NCBI RefSeq assembly: GCF_033100135.1
Contig: NZ_CP136920.1
Span: forward strand, 4,955,001 to 5,019,000
Direction of reading: 5' to 3'
Length of the DNA stretch: 64,000 bases
Source: Rubellicoccus peritrichatus
GTDB taxonomy: Bacteria > Verrucomicrobiota > Verrucomicrobiia > Opitutales > Cerasicoccaceae
Shown: piece after piece, positions 1-8,156 of the stretch
Position numbering within the stretch: the stretch's first letter is position 1
How the letters are laid out: every line of letters begins with the position of its first letter
Translations under genes and position numbers: made by a program
The notes under the pieces: model-generated
Told to the model about the DNA's origin: nothing
The model's database searches: none
What the model saw: the letters and a program-made list of their open reading frames with translations, nothing else

Positions 1-759
1 AGAAGGCACGAAGAGATAAGTATCACTCATCCCAATCGGAGTCAGCACTGTGTTGGAAAGATAAGTCCAGTAGTCGTCAATGGGATCACTGGAAAAGCCT
101 TCATTGAATTGATAAGGCAACAACAATCCAAGAATACCGATGCTGATGTCCGAATAGAAATACGGCGCCGGAAGGGTTGTTGCTGTGGGAGGACTGACAT
201 TAAAGTTCATTGGCGTCGTATTCTCCAAAAAGGTGATCAGATCCGGTGCCGTATACTCCTGGATTGTAGGGCGACTATTGGGTGCGCAGCCGGGGACATT
301 ATCATTGGAGCAAAGCGTAGGTGTCGATGGGAGACCGCTGTTCATCACGCCCAGCTCAAGCAGACTGAGCGGTGCCATGCTCGGCTCAAGCGAAGTAATA
401 ATCTGGGCGTAATCCGAAGCGGGCGTGCCCAGAGCAAGACTGCCTTCGGCAACTTGTCTGCCAAACCCGGCTGTGGTCAAAACCTTGGTCACAGAGCCAA
501 TCTCAAAGATCGTGTCAGTCGTGAATGCATTTCCCGAAGAATCACTGACACCATATTGGTAGAAGAAACGCTGACCATTCCAGGTAATACCTATCGCCAC
601 TCCCACGGCTTGACCTTCTTCCACCAAGGGCTCTCCATAAAGCGCGGCAAGCTCGGCAAATTCCTGGACAAGATATTCATTGGTCGATTGGGCCAATGCA
701 GTGGTAGACGAAGCCAAAGAAGCGATGAGTAGTATGAGTGAGTGTCCTAATCGTAGCAT
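1..759 (-). CDS. Beta-lactamase-family serine hydrolase, secreted (3' part beyond left edge)
   Basis: Partial gene: the minus-strand frame is open from the start codon to base 1, giving 253 residues with no stop. The N-terminus is a typical Sec signal (MLRLGHSLILLIASLASS, then Ala-Leu-Ala-Gln). A Ser-x-x-Lys motif follows in FEIGSVTKV (SVTK), the catalytic Ser/Lys of class C beta-lactamases, DD-peptidases and related esterases. Further on, PYFYSDISIGILG matches the position of the Tyr-x-Asn motif, here Tyr-Ser-Asp. The KTG box would lie beyond the edge. ATG at 759 places the signal peptide best; an in-frame ATG at 774 would add five residues. The family covers penicillin-binding-protein-like hydrolases and esterases, so real antibiotic resistance is not implied. 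No convincing Shine-Dalgarno is visible. Confidence 0.8.
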   Translation of the reverse strand, partial: MLRLGHSLILLIASLASSTTALAQSTNEYLVQEFAELAALYGEPLVEEGQAVGVAIGITWNGQRFFYQYGVSDSSGNAFTTDTIFEIGSVTKVLTTAGFGRQVAEGSLALGTPASDYAQIITSLEPSMAPLSLLELGVMNSGLPSTPTLCSNDNVPGCAPNSRPTIQEYTAPDLITFLENTTPMNFNVSPPTATTLPAPYFYSDISIGILGLLLPYQFNEGFSSDPIDDYWTYLSNTVLTPIGMSDTYLFVPS

Positions 760-876
760 GAGCGGAACATCCATAAATCTGTCCAACAAGTAAAGATGAT
801 AGACAATTTATAAGGTGCCAGCCCTAGGAGTTTAAGTATGTTACATAGTAAATGAACATCAGTGGACTCTGCTCAG

Positions 877-920
877 GCGTACGTAGGCCCGACTGACGCG
901 TTAGTTGCGCCTACATACGC
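877..920. repeat. Long imperfect palindrome (REP-like) in intergenic region
   Basis: The arms GCGTACGTAGGC (877-888) and GCCTACATACGC (909-920) pair with one mismatch. The 20-nt centre, which contains ACTGACGCGTTAGT, is itself nearly self-complementary. It lies between two minus-strand genes and has no T-tract, so it is a REP-like extragenic palindrome rather than a terminator. Whether it recurs elsewhere in the genome cannot be judged from here. Confidence 0.5.
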
Positions 921-986
921 GCAATATCCTTCTACATAAACGCAAGATGCATCATCTGACATACAACTTCCTTGTTCATACAACAA

Positions 987-1016
987 AAAAGCCTGCTTCT
1001 TACGAAACAGGCTTTT
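987..1016 (-). terminator. Rho-independent terminator of the STAS gene
   Basis: AAAAGCCTG (987-995) and CAGGCTTTT (1008-1016) form a 9-bp stem with a 12-nt loop. On the minus strand the stem is followed by a run of T (T6). It sits about 20 nt past the stop of the STAS gene. Confidence 0.85.
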
Positions 1017-1037
1017 CTAAAATTGTGTTAGCTGGCT

Positions 1038-1373
1038 TTAGGAAAGTGATTCCAAAGCTTCTTCACGCGTGGCGAAGATTGGGAAAATGCTGGTGAAACC
1101 AGAGATCTCGAAAACCTGCTTTACATTAGGGTTCAGAGCAGAGAGGGCAATCGAGCCATCAAGCTTCTTGAACTGCTTGGCACCTGCGAGAAGAACCCGG
1201 AGGCCAGCACTACTAATATAATCCAGCTCCCGGCAATCAACTAGAACCTTGGCTTCTCCAGCTTCAACGAGCGAGCCCAGGGCTTCTTCCAGTGATCCAG
1301 AGGTACCAGCATCGAGACGGCCCTTTACGGACACAACGTTAACATTGTCTTGTTTGTCTTGTGTAATTTCCAC
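1038..1373 (-). CDS. STAS-domain anti-sigma-factor antagonist (SpoIIAA/RsbV-like)
   Basis: This 111-residue single-domain STAS protein belongs to the family that is phosphorylated by an anti-sigma kinase and, when dephosphorylated, binds it to free a sigma factor or another partner. The hallmark loop DYISSAGLRVLL lies at about residues 51-62, with the phosphorylatable Ser before Ala-Gly. Length and secondary-structure pattern fit a complete family member. The start is GTG at 1373; no in-frame ATG lies near. No kinase or phosphatase partner is adjacent. The position just before the EPS initiating transferase suggests a link to envelope or EPS control, but that is inference. A terminator follows directly. 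Confidence 0.88.
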   Translation of the reverse strand: MEITQDKQDNVNVVSVKGRLDAGTSGSLEEALGSLVEAGEAKVLVDCRELDYISSAGLRVLLAGAKQFKKLDGSIALSALNPNVKQVFEISGFTSIFPIFATREEALESLS

Positions 1374-1562
1374 GGCAAATGCGTAATTGAGTGTTGTTTG
1401 AAGTAACAGATGAGAGACAAAGCATTGCAGCTCTCTGTTTCAAGCCCTATCTTAAAAAGCCTGAATGGCACCACAACAAGCAAAATCGTTGTCCTAAGGC
1501 AACTTACGGGAGTGAACCAGCTCATTTTGTTATTAGGAGCTTTAAAACGAAAAACGAACCAA

Positions 1563-2975
1563 TTAATAAGCAGTCGGCGGGGGGCGAAAGACAATCACAG
1601 CCGTCCGCGCGAGAATCTCCAGGTCGAGCCAAAGTGACCAGTCATTGATGTATTCCAAATCATACTGGACTCGTTGCCTGAGCACATCCGCATCGGTGAT
1701 TTCCCCACGGAAGCCATTGCACTGGGCCAGCCCAGTGATGCCTGGTTTGACGAAATGACGTTGCGGATAGACTTTCACGTCTCTGGAAAAAATAATGTCA
1801 TGCTGAGGCAAATGAGGACGAGGCCCAACCAGGCTCATGTCTCCTTTGAGCACATTCCAGAATTGTGGCACTTCATCCAGACTCGTCATACGCATGAATC
1901 GGCCAAAGCTGAATACCCGCGGATCCTCCCGTTTAGCTTGCTCTGATTCATCGACAGAAGGCCCATTAACATGCATTGTCCTGTATTTATAGAGCGTAAA
2001 CTCCCGACGATTAAACCCACGACGAACCTGGGAAAAGAAAACCGGCCCCGGGCTTTGCTGATTCAGTTTGTATCGAACAACCAGATACAGGACTGGTAGG
2101 ACAAAGACCACAATTGGCAGGGAAATGACGATATCCAGCCAGCGCTTGAGTATACGATTTGCCGGACTTTCCAACGGCTCTTCTCTCAAGGTAAAAAAGG
2201 TGTGCGGCCCTTCTTTGATACTGACCAACGGCTGATCAAAATACTCAGCCCATGGATTATAAATAAGCACCTGGCATCCCTCTTCTTCCCCAATGGCCAA
2301 TATCCGTTGAATCCAGACTCTGGACTTCTTGGTTTCCAGAAGAATGATCTGGTTTGCCCCATGTGAGCGAATCAAAGAACGTAGATTCTCAACAGTGCCT
2401 AAAGTGGGCAATTTAAGCGAATGTGGTTGGGGTTCCTGATCGGGAACCACAAGGCCAATAACATCCAACCCAAGGACCTCCTTTTCTGTCAGCCAGGATT
2501 CCATCGTTCCGCAGGCTTCAGTGGTTCCAACCACCAGGCAGGTTCTTAGATTACGGCCTTTAAGAACGATACGCGACAAGGCCGTCGGAAGCGTAAGATT
2601 CAGCGCAAAGAGCATTGCATAAGCGCAAATCAAGTAACTACCAATCAGAATACGGGAGATTGCCTTGTCTTTAGTGGCAAAAATAATTCCAAAAAGAACC
2701 AGAATCAGAATAAAAGCCTGAAGATTGGTGACCTGAAAGACTTTTGCCCGGTCCGGCTTGGCCAGAGAACTTGATAAAGAGGAATAAAAGTTGAAGAAAA
2801 TAAAGCCAGCAGCCGCAATACCGCCTGTATAGAGCGGAAAATTGATCAAATCATAGGAAAAACGATCGGAAGACTCGACTCCAATGACTGCCATAACCAC
2901 GAAAAGCAATGGAAGCGCACAGAGTATAATGATACCATGCAGCAGAAGAAGGCCTTTGGAACGATTATCTAGCAT
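1563..2975 (-). CDS. Polyprenyl-phosphate sugar-phosphate transferase initiating EPS synthesis (WbaP/WcaJ type)
   Basis: This 470-residue protein starts a polysaccharide repeat by moving a hexose-1-phosphate from a nucleotide sugar to undecaprenyl phosphate at the inner membrane. The N-terminal third carries four to five hydrophobic helices. A Rossmann-like central domain (about 140-250, starting [11 protein letters not shown]) resembles the CoA-binding-3 region of this family. The C-terminal bacterial sugar transferase domain (about 275-470) has a membrane re-entrant helix, the KYRTM motif, the acidic [15 protein letters not shown] motif and SLVGPRP. It is the only EPS gene on the minus strand, diverging from the antiterminator gene, so the 270-bp gap probably holds both promoters. 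Sugar specificity cannot be read from sequence. Confidence 0.92.
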   Translation of the reverse strand: MLDNRSKGLLLLHGIIILCALPLLFVVMAVIGVESSDRFSYDLINFPLYTGGIAAAGFIFFNFYSSLSSSLAKPDRAKVFQVTNLQAFILILVLFGIIFATKDKAISRILIGSYLICAYAMLFALNLTLPTALSRIVLKGRNLRTCLVVGTTEACGTMESWLTEKEVLGLDVIGLVVPDQEPQPHSLKLPTLGTVENLRSLIRSHGANQIILLETKKSRVWIQRILAIGEEEGCQVLIYNPWAEYFDQPLVSIKEGPHTFFTLREEPLESPANRILKRWLDIVISLPIVVFVLPVLYLVVRYKLNQQSPGPVFFSQVRRGFNRREFTLYKYRTMHVNGPSVDESEQAKREDPRVFSFGRFMRMTSLDEVPQFWNVLKGDMSLVGPRPHLPQHDIIFSRDVKVYPQRHFVKPGITGLAQCNGFRGEITDADVLRQRVQYDLEYINDWSLWLDLEILARTAVIVFRPPPTAY

Positions 2976-3096
2976 CTAGTAAGAGTTGAGTTCGACCAAA
3001 CTCCCTTGCAATAAAGGGAAAACAGAGAGTTTGAACCGATAAAGAGATTTGTGACTCCTTTCCTGGCGGTGCGCAAGATTAGAGTTGATACCCTAT

Positions 3097-3117
3097 TTAA
3101 GCATTAATATTGCTTAA
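3097..3117. promoter_or_regulatory. 7-bp inverted repeat in the divergent EPS promoter region
   Basis: TTAAGCA (3097-3103) and TGCTTAA (3111-3117) are perfect inverted arms around a 7-nt A/T spacer. The site lies between the divergent starts of the initiating transferase (2975) and the NusG-like gene (3246), where a dimeric regulator controlling the EPS operon would bind. No regulator for it is encoded nearby, and no convincing -35/-10 pair can be called in this 270-bp gap. Confidence 0.4.
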
Positions 3118-3245
3118 GTAATTGAATATGAACCATTGCCTACCATGACGTTGATCCATCATCATGTCTAAACGAACATCCATTGTCAGCGAAATCACTT
3201 GGCGAAATACATTCGATTCCTTTTTATTTTTCTTATCTTTACTAC

Positions 3246-3785
3246 ATGAGCGAAAGCACCGAGCAGCTACCATGGTTTTGTATACGCTCCCAACCACGCA
3301 GGGAAAGAATTGCATGGTCCCAGCTCTCAATCCTGCCTGGTGTCACTGTCATGTTTCCACGAGCCCGCTATGTGCGTAAGGGAGCCAAAGGCAAAAGACT
3401 GATAACCGAAGCCATTTTCCCCAATTATCTCTTCGCTCAATTCGATCCCAAGCAAAGCGCCCGGGCTGTCGGTTATGCAAAAGGCGTTAGCTATATCGTG
3501 AAGAAGGGGGATGCGTTTGCCAATGTCCCCGCCAGCGTCATCGCTGAATTGGACGAACTCACAGATGAAGGGATCTTCGAGATGCCACCAGCCCCACTGA
3601 AAATGGGTGACGAAATCAAGGTGGTTGCTGGCATCTTTGAGGGCTCAGAAGCCGAAATTGTAGGCCTGGTCCCAGCCAAAGACAGAGTGCGAATACTTTT
3701 AGATCTGCTAGGAAGAGCTACAGTTGTCGATATTCATACCGATGAAGTCGATCGCCCCTCTTCCCACCCATTGCAGAGCGGATGA
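3246..3785 (+). CDS. NusG/RfaH-family transcription antiterminator of the EPS operon
   Basis: This 179-residue protein starts at the ATG at 3246 (MSESTEQLPWFCIRSQPRRE); an upstream in-frame start would add a non-conserved tail. The N-terminal NGN domain is seen as WFCIRSQPRRE, then FPRARYVRKG, FPNYLFAQFDP and KGVSYIVKKGD. A KOW-type C-terminal segment follows at about 125-165 (MGDEIKVVAGIFEGSEAEIVGLV). Specialised NusG paralogues such as RfaH, UpxY and LoaP let RNA polymerase read through long polysaccharide operons. Its place as first gene of a run of about 24 genes and 24 kb fits that job well. It is not the housekeeping nusG, which normally sits by secE and ribosomal genes. Its stop overlaps the next ATG (ATGA). 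Confidence 0.88.
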   Translation: MSESTEQLPWFCIRSQPRRERIAWSQLSILPGVTVMFPRARYVRKGAKGKRLITEAIFPNYLFAQFDPKQSARAVGYAKGVSYIVKKGDAFANVPASVIAELDELTDEGIFEMPPAPLKMGDEIKVVAGIFEGSEAEIVGLVPAKDRVRILLDLLGRATVVDIHTDEVDRPSSHPLQSG

Positions 3786-3880
3786 GCTTCCACATCTCTG
3801 CTAACAACAAAGAACAGAAAAAGAACGATTGGCTTGGCAGGATTTTCCAGCCTACGGCCAAGGGCGGCAGCATCTCATAG
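3782..3880 (+). CDS. 32-codon ORF translationally coupled between antiterminator and WecG-like gene
   Basis: The ATG overlaps the TGA stop of the NusG-like gene (ATGA at 3782-3785). The ORF encodes 32 residues beginning MSFHISANNKEQKKND and rich in Lys, Asn and Gly, and ends in TAG at 3878-3880. The last G is also the first base of a GTG in frame with the WecG-like gene (TAGTG). Overlap at both ends is the pattern of a translated cistron or a coupling leader. No known family is recognised. The alternative is that it is chance and the next gene starts at TTG 3829. Confidence 0.4.
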   Translation: MSFHISANNKEQKKNDWLGRIFQPTAKGGSIS

Positions 3881-4662
3881 TGGCCGAAGCAATAAGCACT
3901 CCAGCAAAGACTATAACCATTCTGGGTATTCCGTTTTTCAATGGAACGATCGAAGCAGCAATCACACAAACTATTGAAGGTGGGCTCTTGCTGGCACCAT
4001 CAGGTCCCGGACTGGCCGAAACCGACTGGAATCACAGCTATTACAAGGCGCTACTCTCTGCCGATACTGTCTTGATCGACAGCGGATTAATGGCCCTGAT
4101 CTGGCCTTTGATTGGAAGACAAAAACTCAGTAGAATTTCCGGACTGAGAATGCTTAAAGCGCTCCTCGCCAACTCCACTTTTAGAACGAGTAGAAAACAC
4201 TTCTGGGTGATGCCAAGTGAAGCAGAAAATAAACTCAATCGAGAATACCTAGCCTCAATCGGAATGCATCTAACAAGTGACCAATGCTACAATGCTCCCT
4301 ACTATTCCGATAATGATGATGTAACGGATAAAAACCTGCTCAGCTTGATTGAAGCCCAGAAACCGCGTTTCGTTGTAATCAACATTGCAGGAGGCAAACA
4401 GGAAATCTTAGGAGCATGGCTGGCTCAAAAGCTATCCTATCGTCCATCCATCATATGCACAGGTGCTGCCATTGCTTTTCTGACTGGTGAGCAAGCACCA
4501 ATTGGCGACATTGACGATCGCATTTATCTGGGTTGGCTCAAACGTATCATTTTCGAACCAAAGAAGTACCTTGGACGCTATGTAAAAGCATTCCGACTGA
4601 TTCCCATGCTCTTAAGGTTTCGAGAGAAGTCTCCGACAAATAACCAACCCTCTACTGTCTAA
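3880..4662 (+). CDS. WecG/TagA/CpsF-family glycosyltransferase
   Basis: About 260 residues. Members of this family add N-acetyl-mannosamine(uronic) or other sugars to a lipid-linked acceptor at the cytoplasmic face of the membrane. Family features run in order: an N-terminal ILGIPFFNGT, the active-site region DSGLMALIWPLIGRQKLSRISGLRM corresponding to the D-G-x-P/G...R-x-x-G motif, a Rossmann strand RFVVINIAGGKQE, and C-terminal CTGAAIAFLTGEQAP followed by Trp-Leu-x-Arg. The start is uncertain: GTG at 3880 overlaps the stop of the small upstream ORF, while TTG at 3829 would add 17 residues without conservation. It probably adds the second sugar after the initiating transferase. Confidence 0.85.
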   Translation: MAEAISTPAKTITILGIPFFNGTIEAAITQTIEGGLLLAPSGPGLAETDWNHSYYKALLSADTVLIDSGLMALIWPLIGRQKLSRISGLRMLKALLANSTFRTSRKHFWVMPSEAENKLNREYLASIGMHLTSDQCYNAPYYSDNDDVTDKNLLSLIEAQKPRFVVINIAGGKQEILGAWLAQKLSYRPSIICTGAAIAFLTGEQAPIGDIDDRIYLGWLKRIIFEPKKYLGRYVKAFRLIPMLLRFREKSPTNNQPSTV

Positions 4663-4673
4663 TAAATTAAGCC

Positions 4674-6026
4674 ATGGCAAAAGCTTCAACCAGGAGCATC
4701 GTCAAGAACCTGATTTGGTTCTATCTCTTCCTGCTCATTTTTGACGGTGCACTCAGAAAGTGGTTCCTGGTTCCACTGGCAGATGTTCTTTTGATTTCAA
4801 GAGTACCTCTTACTTTTTTGATTTATCTACTGGCACTACAGGGAGGCTTTTTTGTTATCAATGGATTTGTTGCTGGCGCTTTATTACTCGGAGTTGCAAC
4901 AGGAGCCATCGCCTTGCTGCTTCACGGTAATGTCTTTATCGCAACATTTGGAATTATCGCAAACTATGCGAGCATCCCACTTATTTTCATCATCCCAAGA
5001 GTATTCGACTACTACGACACTGAAAAGCTTGGAAGAGTATTACTTATCCTGGTTCTACCGATGACCTTCATCATTGGGCTCCAATTCTACTCACCACAGG
5101 AAGCCTGGATAAACCGGGGCGTGGGTGGTGATGAAGGCACTGGGTTTTATGGAGCCCTGGATAAATACAGACCACCAGGAACATTCAGCTTTGTCACAGG
5201 AATTGCCCAATTTTACACACTGGCATTTGCCTATTTTATAGCGCAGTTCATCAATCAACGAACGCTCCCCCATACCTTTCTTTATGCAATTGGTGCCGCA
5301 TTCGTACTCTCGATTTATCTTTCGATCAGTAGGCTTCTAGCCCTTTCGATGGCAGTAGTTTTCGCTGGTGCAATGCTGGGGTTGGTTCTCAATGGCAGAC
5401 GCATCGGCAATACATTCAAAGTCATCATAGGATTGACGGTCGCGTATGTCATTGCCGCTCAACTACCCATTTTCGACTCTGCCACTGAAGCATTTTTTGC
5501 ACGCTGGGAGGCGGCAACTGGCGAAGAAGCTGGTGGTGTGGAAGAAGCAATCATTATGAGGACAGTTTCCGGCTTTACCGACCCTTTCCTTTATATTGAT
5601 TTGACAGAACCAATGGGAAGAGGCCTTGGCATTGGAACCAATGTGGGCGCTAAATTCGCCGTAGGCAGACGAACATTCCTCGCGGGAGAAGGTGAATGGT
5701 TTCGCATTATCGCGGAGCTTGGGCCTATTTTCGGTCTGGGATACATTATTTATCGTATCGCTCTGGCAATTTCACTGACCAGTTTTTCCTATCGAATGCT
5801 GAAACGCGGCAATTTACTTCCATGGCTAATTTGTTCTTCTTGTTTTCTTTTAATACTGAATGGTCAATGGGGCCAGCAAACCACGCTGAGCTTTGCTATT
5901 TTATCTGCAGGCCTTGTTTTTTCAGCGGGTCAAATGCCGAGGCAAAGCAAGCAGGTAAATAGAACCGATCAGAAACAGAACACGAATGAGAAAAAGGTAA
6001 AATCACACCAGCCACAGATGTCGTGA
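4674..6026 (+). CDS. Wzy/WaaL-like O-antigen polymerase or ligase membrane protein
   Basis: This 450-residue integral membrane protein has about ten to twelve hydrophobic helices and a soluble charged C-terminal tail. It begins with a cytoplasmic stretch followed by FDGALRKWFLVP, a motif common near the start of polymerase-like proteins. A long extracytoplasmic loop (about 295-340) contains EEAIIMRT and GRGLGIGTNVG, as in Wzy/WaaL-type enzymes, which join lipid-linked glycans to each other or to an acceptor. Finding it beside an ABC exporter is notable, because Wzy normally partners Wzx; a ligase role is therefore possible. The gene ends with a GTGA overlap into the permease gene. Confidence 0.75.
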   Translation: MAKASTRSIVKNLIWFYLFLLIFDGALRKWFLVPLADVLLISRVPLTFLIYLLALQGGFFVINGFVAGALLLGVATGAIALLLHGNVFIATFGIIANYASIPLIFIIPRVFDYYDTEKLGRVLLILVLPMTFIIGLQFYSPQEAWINRGVGGDEGTGFYGALDKYRPPGTFSFVTGIAQFYTLAFAYFIAQFINQRTLPHTFLYAIGAAFVLSIYLSISRLLALSMAVVFAGAMLGLVLNGRRIGNTFKVIIGLTVAYVIAAQLPIFDSATEAFFARWEAATGEEAGGVEEAIIMRTVSGFTDPFLYIDLTEPMGRGLGIGTNVGAKFAVGRRTFLAGEGEWFRIIAELGPIFGLGYIIYRIALAISLTSFSYRMLKRGNLLPWLICSSCFLLILNGQWGQQTTLSFAILSAGLVFSAGQMPRQSKQVNRTDQKQNTNEKKVKSHQPQMS

Positions 6027-6877
6027 GCCACTCATCCCCCAAACAAATAATCCATATAAAACCAAATCAATCCTGGCTCAGGATTGATCTGAAAAGTATT
6101 TATGAATACCGCGACCTGCTCTGGCTCCTGATCAGGCGTGACTTTGTCTCAAAATACAAGCAGACAATTCTTGGTCCCAGTTGGGCTGTGATTCAACCAA
6201 TAATGTTGTCTGTGGTTTTCTCACTCATCTTTGGCAAAGTAGCCCAAATTCCCACTGATGGCGCACCACCATTTCTCTTCTACCTTTGCGGGCTGCTCCT
6301 GTGGCAGTTTTTTGCTGGAACCGTTCAAACAGCAGGCAACTCGCTACAAGGAAACGCTGCGATTTTGGGCAAGGTTTACTTCCCGAGGATCATACCTCCG
6401 CTAGCAACAACAATATCACAGCTCATTCCTCTGGCCATACAGTTTTGTATCTTCATCGGATTCTACATTTACTTTTCCTCACAGAGCACTAATAGCCAAT
6501 TGCAAATCAGTAGCAGCATACTGCTACTCCCTCTCCTGCTTCTCCAAGTTATGATCTTCGGTCTCGGGATTTCACTTTGTTTTTCAGCACTCACCGCAAA
6601 GTATAGAGACTTCCAACATGCACTCACCTTTACAATCCAGCTTTGGCTTTATGCAACACCAGTCATTTACCCTGCTTCGAAATTAGCTAATTACGACTGG
6701 TTGCTATGGATCAACCCCATGGCAATGCCAATAAGCGGCATGAAAATGATCTTCCTCGGCACTGATGGCTTTAGCCTAACAAGTTGGGGACTCTCCTCAT
6801 TGATATCAGTCGTCATTCTAATCATTGGACTGCTCTGGTATCAAAGAACAGCCCGCACCTTTATCGATACGGCATAG
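6023..6877 (+). CDS. Polysaccharide ABC exporter permease (Wzm-like)
   Basis: This 284-residue ABC-2 type permease has six membrane helices after an amphipathic N-terminus (YEYRDLLWLLIRRDFVSKYKQT, a conserved start of this family). It would form the channel through which an undecaprenyl-linked polysaccharide crosses the inner membrane, powered by the ATPase in the next gene three bases downstream. GPSWAVIQP and the late NPMAMPISGMKMIFLG fit the family. The start is GTG at 6023, whose GTGA overlaps the preceding stop, indicating translational coupling. No feature suggests a drug exporter. Confidence 0.92.
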   Translation: MSHSSPKQIIHIKPNQSWLRIDLKSIYEYRDLLWLLIRRDFVSKYKQTILGPSWAVIQPIMLSVVFSLIFGKVAQIPTDGAPPFLFYLCGLLLWQFFAGTVQTAGNSLQGNAAILGKVYFPRIIPPLATTISQLIPLAIQFCIFIGFYIYFSSQSTNSQLQISSSILLLPLLLLQVMIFGLGISLCFSALTAKYRDFQHALTFTIQLWLYATPVIYPASKLANYDWLLWINPMAMPISGMKMIFLGTDGFSLTSWGLSSLISVVILIIGLLWYQRTARTFIDTA

Positions 6878-6880
6878 TTA

Positions 6881-8080
6881 ATGAGAAACGCAATTATCGA
6901 GGCTAAAAATCTATCAAAAAGCTACCGACTCGGTTACGTTGGCGCTGGCAGCTTGCGTGAGGAAATGGAGCGCTTTTGGAGATCTTTCAGGAATACGGAG
7001 AAAAAAGCCAGTGGATCAAAAAACGATGTGTGGGCCCTTAAGGATGTTTCTTTTGAAATAAACCCTGGAGAAATTACTGGTATCATTGGCAGCAATGGCG
7101 CAGGTAAATCCACGCTTCTTAAAATACTCTCGAGGGTGACCGAACCGACTTCAGGTGAGGCAACCATTCGTGGAAGGACCGCCAGCTTACTTGAAGTCGG
7201 TACTGGCTTTCATCCGGAACTATCCGGACGTGACAACGCCTTCTTGAGTGGCTCGATCATGGGAATGACAAACAACGAAATCCGCAGCAAGTTTGACGAA
7301 ATTGTGGCGTTCGCGGAAATCGAGAAATTCATCGACACTCCTGTTAAACGCTATTCAAGTGGGATGTATGTTCGGCTAGCATTTGCAGTCGCAGCACATC
7401 TCGATCCTGAAATATTATTTGTGGATGAAGTCCTCGCCGTAGGCGATATACAATTCCAACGCAAATGCATCGAAAAGATGCGGGACCTTACTAGATCCGG
7501 GAAAACCATTCTCTTTGTCAGCCACAACTTATACACACTACAAACGCTTTGCACCCGGGGAATATTCCTTCGCAACGGAAAAATCGAAAATGATGGCAAC
7601 ATGGCTGACGTTTTGTCTTACTATCGTGCCTCTATAGGGGCAAAGGCAGAGTCAGACAGTAATTCAGACCTTAAAGGTTCAAGTGCATTGGAAATTACAG
7701 AGTGGAAACTCAACGGAAAGTCCGAACGTTTAGTGACTGCCAACGATGTATTCGCTCTGGATATTAATTGGACCCTGAACGTCAAAGAGGCCACCACAGT
7801 CTACTTCGGAATTAGTATTAGAACAGCCGAAGGGCTTTGGCTATGCGGACTCAGTACATTTCTGGAAAAGAAACCAACAATGCTCACACCAGGAGTGCAC
7901 ACCAGTGGCATTCATCTCCCAGCAATTGACCTTCCATCTGGTTCTTATTTCATCCAAATGAGTGTGATGGATGAACAAGGCCTAGCATCACACGTAAACA
8001 TTGCCACCGCAGGGGTCATCAATGTTACCAGAAGAAGTGTATTCATGGGCATGATTGGCTTACCGCATCAATGGAGCTAA
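6881..8080 (+). CDS. Polysaccharide ABC exporter ATPase with glycan-binding C-terminal domain (Wzt-like)
   Basis: 399 residues. The N-terminal ATPase has Walker A GSNGAGKST, the signature YSSGMYVRLAFAVA, Walker B EILFVDEVLAVGD and the switch His in FVSHN. After about residue 255 comes a 140-residue beta-rich domain of the Wzt-C type. In O9a-type systems such a domain recognises the chemically capped non-reducing end of the glycan before export. Its presence predicts that the exported chain carries a recognisable terminus, such as a methyl or sulfate group; methyltransferases and a sulfotransferase lie downstream. Works with the permease just upstream. Confidence 0.93.
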   Translation: MRNAIIEAKNLSKSYRLGYVGAGSLREEMERFWRSFRNTEKKASGSKNDVWALKDVSFEINPGEITGIIGSNGAGKSTLLKILSRVTEPTSGEATIRGRTASLLEVGTGFHPELSGRDNAFLSGSIMGMTNNEIRSKFDEIVAFAEIEKFIDTPVKRYSSGMYVRLAFAVAAHLDPEILFVDEVLAVGDIQFQRKCIEKMRDLTRSGKTILFVSHNLYTLQTLCTRGIFLRNGKIENDGNMADVLSYYRASIGAKAESDSNSDLKGSSALEITEWKLNGKSERLVTANDVFALDINWTLNVKEATTVYFGISIRTAEGLWLCGLSTFLEKKPTMLTPGVHTSGIHLPAIDLPSGSYFIQMSVMDEQGLASHVNIATAGVINVTRRSVFMGMIGLPHQWS

Positions 8081-8117
8081 AAACATCACTGTCTCCTGAA
8101 GAAACAGTTTTCATACA

Positions 8118-8156
8118 ATGAAACTACTTATTCTCCCCAGTGTATCTAAAGTTTAA
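8118..8156 (+). other. 12-codon ORF abutting the sulfotransferase start
   Basis: ATG at 8118 opens MKLLILPSVSKV and stops with TAA at 8154-8156, directly touching the ATG at 8157. The peptide resembles the opening strand of a GT-B glycosyltransferase. It could be the stump of a deleted gene or a coupling leader. It lies in one of the few untranslated gaps of the EPS run (8081-8156). Too short to call as a gene. Confidence 0.25.

Noticed and set aside
109-732. 207-codon plus-strand ORF at the left edge
   Set aside because: Basic, low-complexity translation antisense to the clear serine hydrolase with signal peptide and SxxK motif.
3060-3080. GGCGGTGCGCAAG as a possible ops element for the NusG-like protein
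   Set aside because: Only the first six bases agree with the RfaH ops sequence; the rest does not, so it is not supported.
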